Below, piece by piece: positions 37,108 to 46,462 of a stretch of DNA of 64,000 nucleotides (the stretch's first letter is position 1; every line of letters begins with the position of its first letter). The position numbers and the translations under genes were made by a program. The stretch is from UBA6623 sp965238125 (GTDB taxonomy: Bacteria > Acidobacteriota > Terriglobia > Bryobacterales > UBA6623), in the NCBI GenBank assembly GCA_965238125.1, contig OZ250179.1, positions 4,278,001 to 4,342,000 of the forward strand, written 5' to 3'. The notes beneath the pieces were generated by a model that saw nothing but the letters and a program-made list of their open reading frames with translations, made no database searches and had not been told where the DNA came from.

Positions 37108-38223
37108 TTAGTCGGCGAGCGTTGCCTCGCCCGCCCCGAAGCCGTGAGCGAACTGTTGGTAGTGCATCGCCAAAACGTCGCGGCCGAAATCGCCCTCGTA
37201 GTCTCGCCACACGCTGTGACTGTGGTTGTTGTCGTTTTGGGTATTGTCGTATTCGACTAAAAAAGCGGGCGCCTGCACCCGGTAGTAGTCGCCCAAGCCT
37301 TGCTCGAGGCCGCCCGCCCAGGCGAAGAACACTTTGTCGCGCGGGGTGTCGCGCATCGCCTTGCGGCGTTGGGAGGCGACTTGCTCGGGCATGTTGTCGG
37401 CGTACTCGTCGACGAGCGCCAGCAGCATCTTGTATTGGTCGGCGTTCATCGCGGACGCGGCCAGCCCGGGCGGCTGGTTTTCCAGCTTGGCGCGGGTGTC
37501 GGCGCTGGTCAGGATGTCGCGCGGCGCCTTGGCGGCGACGAGCGCTTTCTTGCGTTGCTTCGGTTCGAGCGACTTGACAAGCGAGCGAGCCAGGTCCTCT
37601 TCACCGGCCAGGGTGCGCAGGCCTTGGCGCGGACCCTCGAGAACTTTGTGCGGGTTGGCCCCGAAGAACGTCGGGGTGGCCGCGATCAATTTCCCGCCGC
37701 GAAAAGTGTAGTGCAGCGAAAGATGATGCCCTTCCGCCCGCCATCCCCAGGTTCCCTCGGCGGCCGGATTGCCGTAGATCGAGAAATAGTACTTGTCGGG
37801 GTCGCGGCGCCCGGCCGTGTCGTTTTCCTTGATGCGAAGAACCTCCTCGAGGCTCATCACGGTCATCGCCTTGAGGAACCCGGCATTGCTGAGGCCGGTG
37901 CTGAGCAAAGCCTCGGCAAGCCGCTGCTGCTCGGCGTTCATGCCCTTATAGTTGAGACCGGGACGCCCAAACCCATAGGTGTCCTTGAAGTTTTTGTCGG
38001 GGACGAAATGCCACAAGGTTCTTTGCTTGGCGTCGAAGTCGTATTGCGCGACGGCCTTTTGATCACTCGACAGAGAACTCAGAAAGCGGCCGGCCATTTC
38101 GGTCATCGACCTTTCGGTCTCGGTGACGTGATGTGCGGCGGTCAAAGCCGCGGCACACAGCAGCACTCCGGCAATCCGAATCTTGGCGTGGCGCGCGACG
38201 GGTGAAGGGGCGTGACGGGACAT
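37108..38223 (-). CDS. DUF3500 family exported protein
   Basis: A 371-aa secreted protein with a signal peptide (IRIAGVLLCAAALTAAHHVT). Typical DUF3500 features are FLSSLSSDQKAVAQYDFD near residue 40, NYKGMNAEQQRLAEALL, EGHHLSLHYTF with conserved His residues, and FFAWAGGLEQGLGDYYRVQ and NDNNHSHSVWRDYEGDFG at the C-terminus. The function of the family is unknown; the His/Asp-rich C-terminal block could bind metal. ATG 38223 is chosen over the start at 38253. Confidence 0.85.
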   Translation of the reverse strand: MSRHAPSPVARHAKIRIAGVLLCAAALTAAHHVTETERSMTEMAGRFLSSLSSDQKAVAQYDFDAKQRTLWHFVPDKNFKDTYGFGRPGLNYKGMNAEQQRLAEALLSTGLSNAGFLKAMTVMSLEEVLRIKENDTAGRRDPDKYYFSIYGNPAAEGTWGWRAEGHHLSLHYTFRGGKLIAATPTFFGANPHKVLEGPRQGLRTLAGEEDLARSLVKSLEPKQRKKALVAAKAPRDILTSADTRAKLENQPPGLAASAMNADQYKMLLALVDEYADNMPEQVASQRRKAMRDTPRDKVFFAWAGGLEQGLGDYYRVQAPAFLVEYDNTQNDNNHSHSVWRDYEGDFGRDVLAMHYQQFAHGFGAGEATLAD

Positions 38224-38267
38224 GAGAAGCCTCCAGGAGAAATACTCCGGCAATTATAGCCCACAAG

Positions 38268-38472
38268 CCCGTGTCGCCGAATCCCGTGTCGCCAGAGCGT
38301 GAGACGCAAACCGAGCCGCGCACGTCAGTTAAGCGGTAGCCGATGAAGCCGTTCGACTTGAAAATCGTGGTACAAGCACGATACCCGGGCGACGAGCATT
38401 GTGGCCACATCGCCGCAATCCCGCGGCACGTAATTCGGCGACACGTACCTCGGCGACACGTGATTCGGCGAC
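38268..38472. repeat. Mixed repeat block upstream of rpe
   Basis: The gap before rpe (38224-38550) holds three elements. A 15-bp unit of the form ACGTNNNTCGGCGAC is repeated three times in tandem at 38428-38472; two related units occur on the opposite strand at 38268-38293. Between them, 38308-38350 is a single copy of the dispersed 45-bp repeat also found as inverted pairs around ggt. No gene is present. Confidence 0.75.
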
Positions 38473-38514
38473 ACGGACACCGCATGAAACCCATCGCCTC
38501 GTTCCGCCGATACT

Positions 38515-38520
38515 TATAAT
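38515..38520 (+). promoter_or_regulatory. -10 box of rpe
   Basis: A perfect TATAAT lies 30 bases before the rpe ATG. No good -35 hexamer is found at the usual distance. The GGGGGAG ribosome site at 38534-38540 follows. Confidence 0.45.
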
Positions 38521-38550
38521 GAAGAGACCCGCTGGGGGAGGCCCGCCCGC

Positions 38551-39225
38551 ATGGTAGAAATTGCTCCTTCGATTTTATCGGCGGATTTCGCGCGCCTAGG
38601 CGAGCAAGTCGAGGTCATGAAGAGCGGCGGGGCGTCGATGCTGCACGTCGACGTGATGGACGGCCGCTTCGTCCCCAATATTTCAATCGGCGTGCCGGTG
38701 CTGCGGTCCTTGCGGGCGGCGACGGATTTGCTGCTCGACTGCCACTTGATGATCGAAGAGCCGGACCGCTACGTCCCCGCCTTCATAGAAGCCGGGGCGC
38801 AAATGGTTTCGGTTCATCAGGAAGCTTGTCCGCATCTCGATCGCAGCGTACGGTTGATCCGGGATCTTGGGGCCGACGCGGGAGTCGTGCTGAATCCGGC
38901 CACGCCCGTGCACCTGCTCGATGACGTGTTGAGTTCGGTCGATTTCGTACTCATCATGAGTGTGAACCCCGGTTTCGGCGGGCAGAAGTTGCTGCCCTAT
39001 ACGCTCGATAAGATCCGTCGGCTCCGCCGGCTGCGGGAAGAGCGAGGGCTTGACTATCGGATCGAAATCGACGGCGGCGTCACTTTGGAGAATTTGCCCC
39101 GGATCGTCGAGGCGGGCTGTGATATTGTGGTGGCTGGGTCGACCATTTTCGGGGCGGACGACCCGCGGGCGGCGCTTGAAACCATGCGGCGCACGGTTGA
39201 CGAAACTCGCTTTGTCAAGGTTTAG
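38551..39225 (+). CDS. rpe: Ribulose-phosphate 3-epimerase
   Basis: Interconverts ribulose 5-phosphate and xylulose 5-phosphate in the pentose phosphate pathway (224 aa, TIM barrel). Signature motifs are HVDVMDGRFVPNISIG (metal-binding His and catalytic Asp near residues 34-38), DCHLMIEEPDRY, and MSVNPGFGGQKLLP near residue 138, with the second catalytic Asp in IEIDGGV. The GADD block near the end binds phosphate. It is followed 15 bases later by bamD. Confidence 0.96.
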   Translation: MVEIAPSILSADFARLGEQVEVMKSGGASMLHVDVMDGRFVPNISIGVPVLRSLRAATDLLLDCHLMIEEPDRYVPAFIEAGAQMVSVHQEACPHLDRSVRLIRDLGADAGVVLNPATPVHLLDDVLSSVDFVLIMSVNPGFGGQKLLPYTLDKIRRLRRLREERGLDYRIEIDGGVTLENLPRIVEAGCDIVVAGSTIFGADDPRAALETMRRTVDETRFVKV

Positions 39226-39240
39226 CATTGGGGGGGAGAG

Positions 39241-40401
39241 GTGAAGACGGTGCAACCCAGGTATTTTCGAACGGCGGTTTTGTCCGCGGCATTGGCGATC
39301 GCGATCGGAGTGACGGGTTGCGGACGTGATCCGTACGACAATCCCATCGCGAACAACTCGGAGCAGCCCGATAAGATTCTGTTCGATAAAGCGGTTCGCG
39401 ACATCGAAAAACGTAGGTACGAGTTGGCGCGGCTGACTCTGCAGACGCTGCTCAACACGTACCCCGACAGCGAATACCTGGCCAAGGCCAAATTAGCAAT
39501 CGCCGATAGTTGGTACCGCGAGGGACACCGCTATGCGCTGGCGCAGGCCGAAGCCGAGTACAAAGACTTCATCACCTTCTTCCCGACCATGGAAGAGGCG
39601 GCCGAGTCGCAGATGAAAGTCTGTGAGATTCACTACAAGCAGATGCAAAAGGCGGACCGCGACAACACGCACGCTTTGCGCGCCGACCAGGAGTGCCGGC
39701 AACTGACGATGCAATTCCCCAACAGCGTCTTCATCGATCCGTCGGAACAGATGCTGCGCAACGTCCAGGAAGTAATCGCCGACGCTGAATATCGCGTCGG
39801 CACTTTCTACGCCAAGAAAGGCAGCTTCCGAGCCGGGGTGAACCGCCTGCAAACCGTCACCGACCATTACCCGCTGTTCAGCCAGACCGACCACGCCCTT
39901 TGGATGCTCGGCGACACCTACGAAAAGATGGGGGCGGACTTTCAGCAGAACGCCGCCGACAGCTACACCAAGCTCGTGCGCGACTACCCGTTGAGTCCCT
40001 TTTTCGAACAGGCGAAGGAGAAACTCGCCGGTTTTGACCGGCCGATTCCCGAACCCGACGCCGAGATGTTCGACTTGATGAAATACAATCTCGAACACCG
40101 CGTCGAAAGGGGAAGATTCGGGAAGGCGTTTGGGGTCTTCAGCGGCAAGGCGAACGTGCGATACGCGGCCAAGCGCGGCAAGCCCGCCACGACGCCGTTG
40201 ATACCCACCGTGCCTCCGGGCATCCGGCAGACGACCAGCCTCGGCCCGGCCGAGCCGAGCGCGGAAGTTACCGCCGAGACAATCGATGGACCGAGCAAGC
40301 TCGACACCGAGCCGGACGCGCGCCGGGGACGCAATCAGCCGGAGCAGCAACAAGAACAGCAGCAGCCGGAACAAGAGCAGCAGCCACAGCAAGAGCAGTA
40401 G
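39241..40401 (+). CDS. bamD: Outer membrane assembly lipoprotein BamD-like
   Basis: A 386-aa TPR lipoprotein of the BAM complex. GTG 39241 opens a signal ending in GVTGC (acylated Cys27). The TPR region matches BamD: FDKAVRDIEKRRYELARLTL, TYPDSEYLAKAKLAIADSWY, LIP-like AEYKDFITFFPT and ADAEYRVGTFYAKKGS. Residues from about 285 on form a low-complexity tail that ends with a Gln/Glu/Pro-rich stretch of about 25 residues (QQQEQQQPEQEQ), absent from classical BamD. The GGGGGAG sequence before the GTG serves as ribosome site. It is likely co-transcribed with rpe. Confidence 0.9.
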   Translation: MKTVQPRYFRTAVLSAALAIAIGVTGCGRDPYDNPIANNSEQPDKILFDKAVRDIEKRRYELARLTLQTLLNTYPDSEYLAKAKLAIADSWYREGHRYALAQAEAEYKDFITFFPTMEEAAESQMKVCEIHYKQMQKADRDNTHALRADQECRQLTMQFPNSVFIDPSEQMLRNVQEVIADAEYRVGTFYAKKGSFRAGVNRLQTVTDHYPLFSQTDHALWMLGDTYEKMGADFQQNAADSYTKLVRDYPLSPFFEQAKEKLAGFDRPIPEPDAEMFDLMKYNLEHRVERGRFGKAFGVFSGKANVRYAAKRGKPATTPLIPTVPPGIRQTTSLGPAEPSAEVTAETIDGPSKLDTEPDARRGRNQPEQQQEQQQPEQEQQPQQEQ

Positions 40402-40550
40402 CTCGTCGGATTCGCCGGCCCACGTCGGTCATGGACCGGATCGTGCTATCATCCGTCTTTTAAGCAAGATGCCGGGCTGCGGAGAGGTCCCGAGCGAGTT
40501 CGACCGCCGGCTAGGCGGGAAACGATGGGAAGGAAACGGTCGGAGCCATT

Positions 40551-40859
40551 ATGACGAAAGCGGACTTAGTCGAAGAAGTCGCCCGTGTGGTTGAAGTCAC
40601 GCGTAAGGATTCGGAAGTCATCGTCGAGACGATCTTCAACAGCATCGTCAAGTCGCTGCATGGCGGCGATAAGATCGAAATTCGAGGCTTCGGCAGTTTT
40701 CGGACCCGCCAACGTCAGGGCCGCACCGGCCGCAATCCCAAATCCGGCGAGCAAGTACAGGTTCCCCCGAAGACAATTCCCTTTTTCAAGCCCAGCAAGG
40801 AATTGCGCGATGTCGTCAACGGCGGACCGCCCCCGCCCGCGACCCCTGTTGTTCGCTGA
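40551..40859 (+). CDS. HU/IHF-family DNA-binding protein
   Basis: A 102-aa histone-like protein. The helical dimerisation half starts MTKADLVEEVARVVEVTRKD; the beta-arm carries GDKIEIRGFGSFRTRQRQGRTGRNPKSGE. The family motif GFGSF-x-x-R-x-R and the arm tip RNPKSGE with its following Pro residue are intact; the latter inserts into DNA. IHF-like features (EIRGFGSF and the KTIPFFKPSKEL end) fit better than HU. It lies alone between bamD and a HIT gene. Confidence 0.93.
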   Translation: MTKADLVEEVARVVEVTRKDSEVIVETIFNSIVKSLHGGDKIEIRGFGSFRTRQRQGRTGRNPKSGEQVQVPPKTIPFFKPSKELRDVVNGGPPPPATPVVR

Positions 40860-40929
40860 TCCGTCCGAGACACCGAACCTGCGGTCTCGCCGCGCCGCCG
40901 AGTTGTGATCCTCGCGCATTCAATGTTTC

Positions 40930-41406
40930 ATGGACTACCTCTGGACTCCCTGGCGCTACCGGTACATCACCGAGGCCGCACCCGAGCCGGGGTGCGTCTT
41001 TTGCCGGATCGTGGCGTCGAACGACGATGAAGCCAATCTGGTCGTCCACCGCGGCGAACGGAATTTCATTGTCCTCAACCGCTACCCCTATACCAGCGGC
41101 CATGCCATGGTTACCCCCTTTGAGCACACCGCGACGCTCGAGGCCCTCGATGAGGCCGCGGCTCAGGAGATGATGCGGCTCACGCAACGTCTGGAAACCG
41201 CGGTCCGCAAGGTCTATCGGCCCGAAGGCGTCAACATCGGCATGAATATCGGCAAGGCGGCCGGCGCCGGCATCGCCGGTCACATCCACATGCATGTGTT
41301 GCCGCGCTGGACCGCCGACAACAACTTCGCCACGGTGATTGGGGAAACCCGCGTGCTGCCCGAGGAGCTTTCCGTGACCTGGAAACGCCTCCGCGGCGAG
41401 TTCTGA
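40930..41406 (+). CDS. HIT family hydrolase
   Basis: A 158-aa histidine-triad protein. The opening MDYLWTPWRYRYITE and CVFCRIVAS are characteristic of the bacterial/archaeal HIT group that hydrolyses nucleotide phosphates such as Ap4A-type or AMP derivatives. The triad itself is HIHMHVLPRW near residue 120. A partly conserved Cys pair near residues 21-24 may bind zinc. The gene follows the IHF-like gene by 70 bases. Confidence 0.93.
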   Translation: MDYLWTPWRYRYITEAAPEPGCVFCRIVASNDDEANLVVHRGERNFIVLNRYPYTSGHAMVTPFEHTATLEALDEAAAQEMMRLTQRLETAVRKVYRPEGVNIGMNIGKAAGAGIAGHIHMHVLPRWTADNNFATVIGETRVLPEELSVTWKRLRGEF

Positions 41407-41415
41407 TTCCCCCGG

Positions 41416-42633
41416 CTATCGAGCTTCGGTCTTGCCGCCGCTGTTTGCCCTTGCTGCTTGGTCGAGCGCGATAGTCAGTGCGCGGGAGGTTTCCGCGTCA
41501 TCCGGGTCGTCGCGCAGAATCGCCTGCAGCTCGCCAATCCCCTCGTCCCATCGATTGAGGCGGCACAGCACCAGGGCCATGTTGCGGCGGGCCACGACGT
41601 GGAGCGGCTCGAATTCGAGCACGGTGCGGTACTTGTTCAGGGCGGCCGCGTAGTTGCCCGACTTCTCCATCTGAACCGCCTCGCCGTGCAATCGCGCCGA
41701 TTCGAAAGCGTTTTCGCGCGCTTTGTCGGCCGCTTGGGCCATCCGCCGCAGTTTCTTTCGGTAACCGGCGGACTCGTCTTTGCGGCCGCTCTTGTGGAGG
41801 GCCCGCGTGAGATTGTAGACGATCGGTTGGGAGTCAGGCCGCAATTGGTGGGCCGTGAGCAGATGGTCGGCCGCCGCCGGCGCGTCCCCCCGGCGCATCA
41901 GTTCGAGCGCGAGTTGGTAGTGAGCCGTCGCGTCCGCCGGCGTGAGTTCAACGGCCTTTGTCAGCATCGGGTAGGCCTCGTCTTCAAGCAGGAGCTTCTT
42001 CCGTGTGACGCCGAGAGCCAGGTACGCTTCACCGTAATGAGGATCGAGTTCGATGGAATGTTCAAACTCGCGGGCGGCCTCCTCGAGTCGGTCCCGCTCG
42101 GAGGACAACTTGCCTTTGAGAAAGTGTAGCCGGGCTCGCTTGCCGGAATCTTTTTCCAGTTGCAGAGCCTTCGCCATGTGTCGGGCGGCGCCGTCGAATT
42201 CTTCCTTGCCGGCGAGAAGCAGCGCCAGGTTCAGGTGAGCGTCCCCCAGATCGGGGGCCAGGGCAATGGCTCGCTCGAAGACTTGGAGCGCCGCGTCCCG
42301 CTCACCCAGACGCGCCAACACCTCGCCCGCCGCGGTGTAATCGGGTGCATGATTCGGCCGCAACTCAAGCGCTCGCAAGAGGGCTTCGACGGCCTCGTCG
42401 CGGCGAGGAACCATCGACAAAGCGGACCCGAGCACGAGATGAGCCTCGGCGTCGTCGGGGCGATCCCGCACGACCCGATCGAGAAGGGTAACTGCCCGGC
42501 TGAGCGAGCCCTGTTCGATGAGCCCGGCAGCCTCCAGCAGTCGCGGGTCGCTGTCGGACGGGGCCGTTTGCGCGAGCACCACAGCCGCGCCGAGTACGGC
42601 TGGAAGCAACTTGGTGAACCGGCGGAAACGCAT
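41416..42633 (-). CDS. Exported TPR-repeat protein
   Basis: A 405-aa secreted or periplasmic protein. ATG 42633 opens a signal peptide (RRFTKLLPAVLGAAVVLAQT). About ten TPR units follow, for example AEAHLVLGSALSMVPRRDEA, LGDAHLNLALLLAGKEEF and HYGEAYLALGVTRKKLL, with a helical Arg/Lys-rich linker near residue 300 and further TPRs to the end. It is similar in style to the frameshifted TPR gene at 31351-32510. The partner is unknown. Confidence 0.88.
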   Translation of the reverse strand: MRFRRFTKLLPAVLGAAVVLAQTAPSDSDPRLLEAAGLIEQGSLSRAVTLLDRVVRDRPDDAEAHLVLGSALSMVPRRDEAVEALLRALELRPNHAPDYTAAGEVLARLGERDAALQVFERAIALAPDLGDAHLNLALLLAGKEEFDGAARHMAKALQLEKDSGKRARLHFLKGKLSSERDRLEEAAREFEHSIELDPHYGEAYLALGVTRKKLLLEDEAYPMLTKAVELTPADATAHYQLALELMRRGDAPAAADHLLTAHQLRPDSQPIVYNLTRALHKSGRKDESAGYRKKLRRMAQAADKARENAFESARLHGEAVQMEKSGNYAAALNKYRTVLEFEPLHVVARRNMALVLCRLNRWDEGIGELQAILRDDPDDAETSRALTIALDQAARANSGGKTEAR

Positions 42634-42777
42634 GGCTCTTTTTGAGAATAGCGGGAGCGCCCCTCGCTGTGTTGATTCCCTCGCGCGCGGGGCCTGATGC
42701 CCGGGTGATGCCCGGGCCGCAAAAAGCACCATCGCTACACGAATCTCGGCGGCGGGCCGAGACCCACGCGGCAAAGG

Positions 42778-45700
42778 TCAGAATATAATCTTCAACCCGA
42801 ATTGCACCTGTCGTATCGGTATAACGGTATTGAATACCCTCCCCATGGTTGGGGAGAGAAGGGTGGTATCCGGCGGCCCATAATTCACCATGTTGAAGAC
42901 GTTGAAAAACTCCGAGCGGACCTCTACCCAGCGTCCCTCACCCCATCCAAATCGCTTGAACAAGGAAAGATCCACGTTGTAGACGTTCTCGGAATACACG
43001 TCGCCCCGACCGGCGCTACCAAAGCTGCCGAACGCGGGCGCCGCGTAGGCGTTGGGATTGAACCACGCGGCCGAGGACCGCGAACCACTATTCGGGTCGC
43101 CGACCAAATTCGGTCGCATGTAGCTCCACCAGGCAACTTCGTTCCCTAAGTTGGCCACGTCGCCGTTGGCGACCATATTGAGCGGCTGCCCGCTGCGCAG
43201 CTGGATCAGGCTGTTGACGTGCCAGTTGCCCAGGATCCAAGCAGCCGGACCTTTGTTGAACCTGCCCTTTCCTTTCCCGGCCGGAACTTCCCAGACCGTG
43301 GACAGCGAGAGGAAGTGCGGGACGTTGAATCCCGCCGGGCCCTTGTTGCGGTCCAAATTGTAGAAATCCTGAACCAAGGAACTGCCGCCCACGCCGTTCT
43401 CGGCGGTAAAGAAGCCGCTGGCGCCGTTGTCGTTGACTCTCGACCAGGTGTAGGACGCCAGGAACGACAGACCGTCGGAGAAGCGCCTCTCCGCTTTAAG
43501 CTCCAGGCCGTGATAGTCCGAGCGGCCTCGGTCATCGCCCCAGAAAACAGTCGGCATATGCGGCTGCGGTTTTCTGGCTTGGACTTCCGCCGCCGTACCC
43601 GCACCCGGGCTCGGCGAGAGGTTCCCCAGACCCGTAAGCTGCAGGCGGCGGCTGACGCTGCCGACATAGCCGCCCGACAGAACCAGGTTTTGGCCCACCT
43701 GTTTCTGGAGTTCTATATTCCATTGGTGGGAAAGAGGGTTCTTGACGTTGCGATCAACACACCAACACGTGTTGCCCCAAGGCTGCGGGCCCGGTAGCGC
43801 GCTGCCGAGCTTTGTCCGAAGATCGTCGATGAAGCGTACCGGCTCGCCGACGGCGTTTGTTGGTTCAAAGAAGCCGCTGTTGTCCGGCCATCCTCCGGTA
43901 CCTTGCCAGGACTGGTTGACGCCCGTCAACTGATCGAACACGAGGCCGTACCCGACCCGCAGGACGGTGGTGGGATTCATGCTGTAGGCAATCCCGAAAC
44001 GTGGCTGCCAATTGTCCCAAACAGGGACCGGCCCGATACTGTTGTGATCGGCCAACCTGATGAACTCGCCAAAAGGCACGTCCTGCAAGCCGTCCCCGGG
44101 AATACAGGGGGCGACGCCGGCTTGGTTACACGGTGGCGGCATCGAGTCCAGGCCGATCAAGAACTCTCCGGTCCCTAACTCATAATTCGTCTTGAGCGTA
44201 TCCGTTTCGATATCCGGCCACATCAGGTGGTCGAAACGCAGGCCGATATTGATCGTCAGGTTCGGTTTCACCCTCCACTCATCCTGGACGTAGGCCCCAA
44301 ACGTCTGGTAACCGAGGAAGACGTTCCGAGGCAAGCCGCCGGAGACTTGCGAAGGGATACCAATCAAAGACGAAGCCACAGGGTCGCCGGTCGACCCGAC
44401 CTCGCCCGGCCGAAGGCCTTGTGTCGGAACCTCGGTGAAGTTGAAGCTGATCGACCCTTGGGGGCTGGGAGTCAGAGTATGGCGCAAGGTCTGAAAGCCG
44501 AACTTCAGCGTGTGATTGCCGCGGATCCAACTCAGGTTCCCAGTGTAGTGGAACTGCTCGTAAAAGAATTCCAGCGGCCCCTCCATGCGCCGCAGGGCTC
44601 CGGTATCACCGCCGGCGAAACCGCCGCTCCCGATGGCGATCCGGGGAATCGCTTGGACGCCGGGGATCGTACCGAACCCGGCCGCCAGCGCGGGGCCGTC
44701 ACCAACTGCGTCATCCGGCAGCGTTCCTTGCCGGTAGGGCTCCTTGGCGTAGCCGAAGCTGTGATCCATGATCAAGGTCGGCGAGAAACTGTGAAACCAT
44801 CCTCCTCCGTAGTTGAAGAAGGGGAATTCACCGACTTCATTGATCAACTGGGTCGACGGGGTGAGTTGCGCGCCGTCTATCTTGCTATAGCGGAACCAGG
44901 CGCGGTCCAATTGACTGAACTGATGATCGACTCGAACTTGGTAGTTGTCGGCGTCGTTGGTCGCCGCGTCGCCGTTGATGACGTTGAACAGGGGGTCGCC
45001 CGACAGGTTGGGCCGGTCGTAATAGCCCCTCAAATAGGTTTGCATCGACTGGTTCAGGCTGGATGAAGGAATTACGTTGTTCGGGTATTGATCCCTGATC
45101 AGCTCGCCGGAATTCGGGTCCGTCCGGGTGGTGAGGGGGTCGAAGATGTCCCGGCCGGTGGGCCAGTTGGAGAAGTCGCCGCCCAGTTGCGCATCCGTCG
45201 GCACGTAATAACGATTCGACCTGGGATTGCTGAAGCGCCAGCTCTCATACGCGAAGTGAAAGAACGTCTTGTTCTTGACGATCGGGCCGCCTACCGAGGC
45301 GCCGAATTGATTCTGACGAAACACGGCCGGCTGCTCATTGAACTCATCCTGAAAGGGATCGCGCGCGTTCAGCGCGTCATTGCGGATGAACTCCCAAACG
45401 GAACCGTGAAACTGGTTCGTTCCGGTCTTGGAAATGACGTTGATGACGCCTCCCAGCACGCCGCCGAACTCGGCCTTGTCGTTGTGCGATTGGACCTTGA
45501 ATTCCTCGATGGCGTCGATGATCGGCGGGATGACGTACATGTTGCCGATGAAGTTGGTGTTGTTGACGCCGTCGAGCAAGTGGATATTCATCCGATTCCA
45601 CTGGCCGTGGATCGAGGGGTTCGAGAACGACGCGCCGGGCACGCCGACGTTGGCGAGGTCGTGACTGCCGATGCCGTTGCTCTGCGCCGTGCTGATCGGG

Positions 45701-46203
45701 GTGGCGCCCGGAGTCAGGGTCAACAGCTGCGTGAAGTTCCGACCGTTGAGCGGTAGATCCTCAACCGCCTTCACACCAATGACCGTGCCCAACTCAGACG
45801 TGGACTGCTGCAGTTGCTCGGCTTGCGCCATGACTTCGATGGTTTCGGTCACCGCGCCTACTTGGAGCGCAAGATTCTGGGTGACGGTTTGGTTGACGCC
45901 GACGTTGAACGTCGGCAGAACAGCCGTCTTGAAACCTGTCTGCTCGGCCACGAGCGTGTAGTTGCCGGGTTGAACATTGACAAAGACGAAGAAGCCGCTG
46001 GCATTCGCCTCGCTGTTGATTTCGACGCCGTTCGCCACGTTGGAAAGCGTGACCTTTGTGCCGGGAACAACGGCCCCGGATGCGTCGGTGATAGTTCCGT
46101 TGACGCCGCCGGTCGTGCTTTGAGCAAAGACCGGAGCGGCGACAAGGACGCACGCTAGAATCAGACGGACCATTGGTCCGGCTGAAAGAGAAGTCTCTTT
46201 CAT
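42778..46203 (-). CDS. Oar-like TonB-dependent outer membrane receptor
   Basis: A 1141-aa receptor with a signal peptide (PMVRLILACVLVAAPVFAQ). Residues 25-115 form a carboxypeptidase-regulatory-like beta-sandwich (GTITDASGAVVPGTKVTLSN). The plug follows with the family hallmark LPLNGRNFTQLLTLTPG near 150, then a long beta-barrel ending in RQVQFGLKIIF with the terminal Phe used by the BAM machinery. Many such receptors import oligosaccharides or other large nutrients in Acidobacteria. AAGGA lies 7 bases before the ATG. No adjacent susD-type gene is present. Confidence 0.93.
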   Translation of the reverse strand: MKETSLSAGPMVRLILACVLVAAPVFAQSTTGGVNGTITDASGAVVPGTKVTLSNVANGVEINSEANASGFFVFVNVQPGNYTLVAEQTGFKTAVLPTFNVGVNQTVTQNLALQVGAVTETIEVMAQAEQLQQSTSELGTVIGVKAVEDLPLNGRNFTQLLTLTPGATPISTAQSNGIGSHDLANVGVPGASFSNPSIHGQWNRMNIHLLDGVNNTNFIGNMYVIPPIIDAIEEFKVQSHNDKAEFGGVLGGVINVISKTGTNQFHGSVWEFIRNDALNARDPFQDEFNEQPAVFRQNQFGASVGGPIVKNKTFFHFAYESWRFSNPRSNRYYVPTDAQLGGDFSNWPTGRDIFDPLTTRTDPNSGELIRDQYPNNVIPSSSLNQSMQTYLRGYYDRPNLSGDPLFNVINGDAATNDADNYQVRVDHQFSQLDRAWFRYSKIDGAQLTPSTQLINEVGEFPFFNYGGGWFHSFSPTLIMDHSFGYAKEPYRQGTLPDDAVGDGPALAAGFGTIPGVQAIPRIAIGSGGFAGGDTGALRRMEGPLEFFYEQFHYTGNLSWIRGNHTLKFGFQTLRHTLTPSPQGSISFNFTEVPTQGLRPGEVGSTGDPVASSLIGIPSQVSGGLPRNVFLGYQTFGAYVQDEWRVKPNLTINIGLRFDHLMWPDIETDTLKTNYELGTGEFLIGLDSMPPPCNQAGVAPCIPGDGLQDVPFGEFIRLADHNSIGPVPVWDNWQPRFGIAYSMNPTTVLRVGYGLVFDQLTGVNQSWQGTGGWPDNSGFFEPTNAVGEPVRFIDDLRTKLGSALPGPQPWGNTCWCVDRNVKNPLSHQWNIELQKQVGQNLVLSGGYVGSVSRRLQLTGLGNLSPSPGAGTAAEVQARKPQPHMPTVFWGDDRGRSDYHGLELKAERRFSDGLSFLASYTWSRVNDNGASGFFTAENGVGGSSLVQDFYNLDRNKGPAGFNVPHFLSLSTVWEVPAGKGKGRFNKGPAAWILGNWHVNSLIQLRSGQPLNMVANGDVANLGNEVAWWSYMRPNLVGDPNSGSRSSAAWFNPNAYAAPAFGSFGSAGRGDVYSENVYNVDLSLFKRFGWGEGRWVEVRSEFFNVFNMVNYGPPDTTLLSPTMGRVFNTVIPIRQVQFGLKIIF

Positions 46204-46423
46204 TGCAAGTCCTTCTAACTTCAAAAACAGTATCGCTAACACCCCTAAGAGTGGAGAGAAATTCTTATTGTACCCGAACGAACCGACCGGCGCATCGACC
46301 GGCGCATCACTTCTGAAAGCGATTTAGAGTACATTTTTGAGGGCGAGCGGCCGCCGGCAACGGATGGAGCGAAGACCCCGGTACGCAGCGCCGCGGGCGG
46401 ACAACCGTTTGGGGGGCGGCCTC

Positions 46424-46429
46424 TATAAT
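46424..46429 (+). promoter_or_regulatory. -10 box of thiI
   Basis: A perfect TATAAT 33 bases before the thiI ATG; it is followed by two direct copies of GAGGCTGTT (46430-46447). No clear -35 box. Confidence 0.4.
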
Positions 46430-46462
46430 GAGGCTGTTGAGGCTGTTGATTGAGGCGCGCCG

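Noticed and set aside
40551..40859. Classical HU protein
   Set aside because: The arm and C-terminal motifs look nearer to IHF-type proteins, so the neutral HU/IHF name is used.
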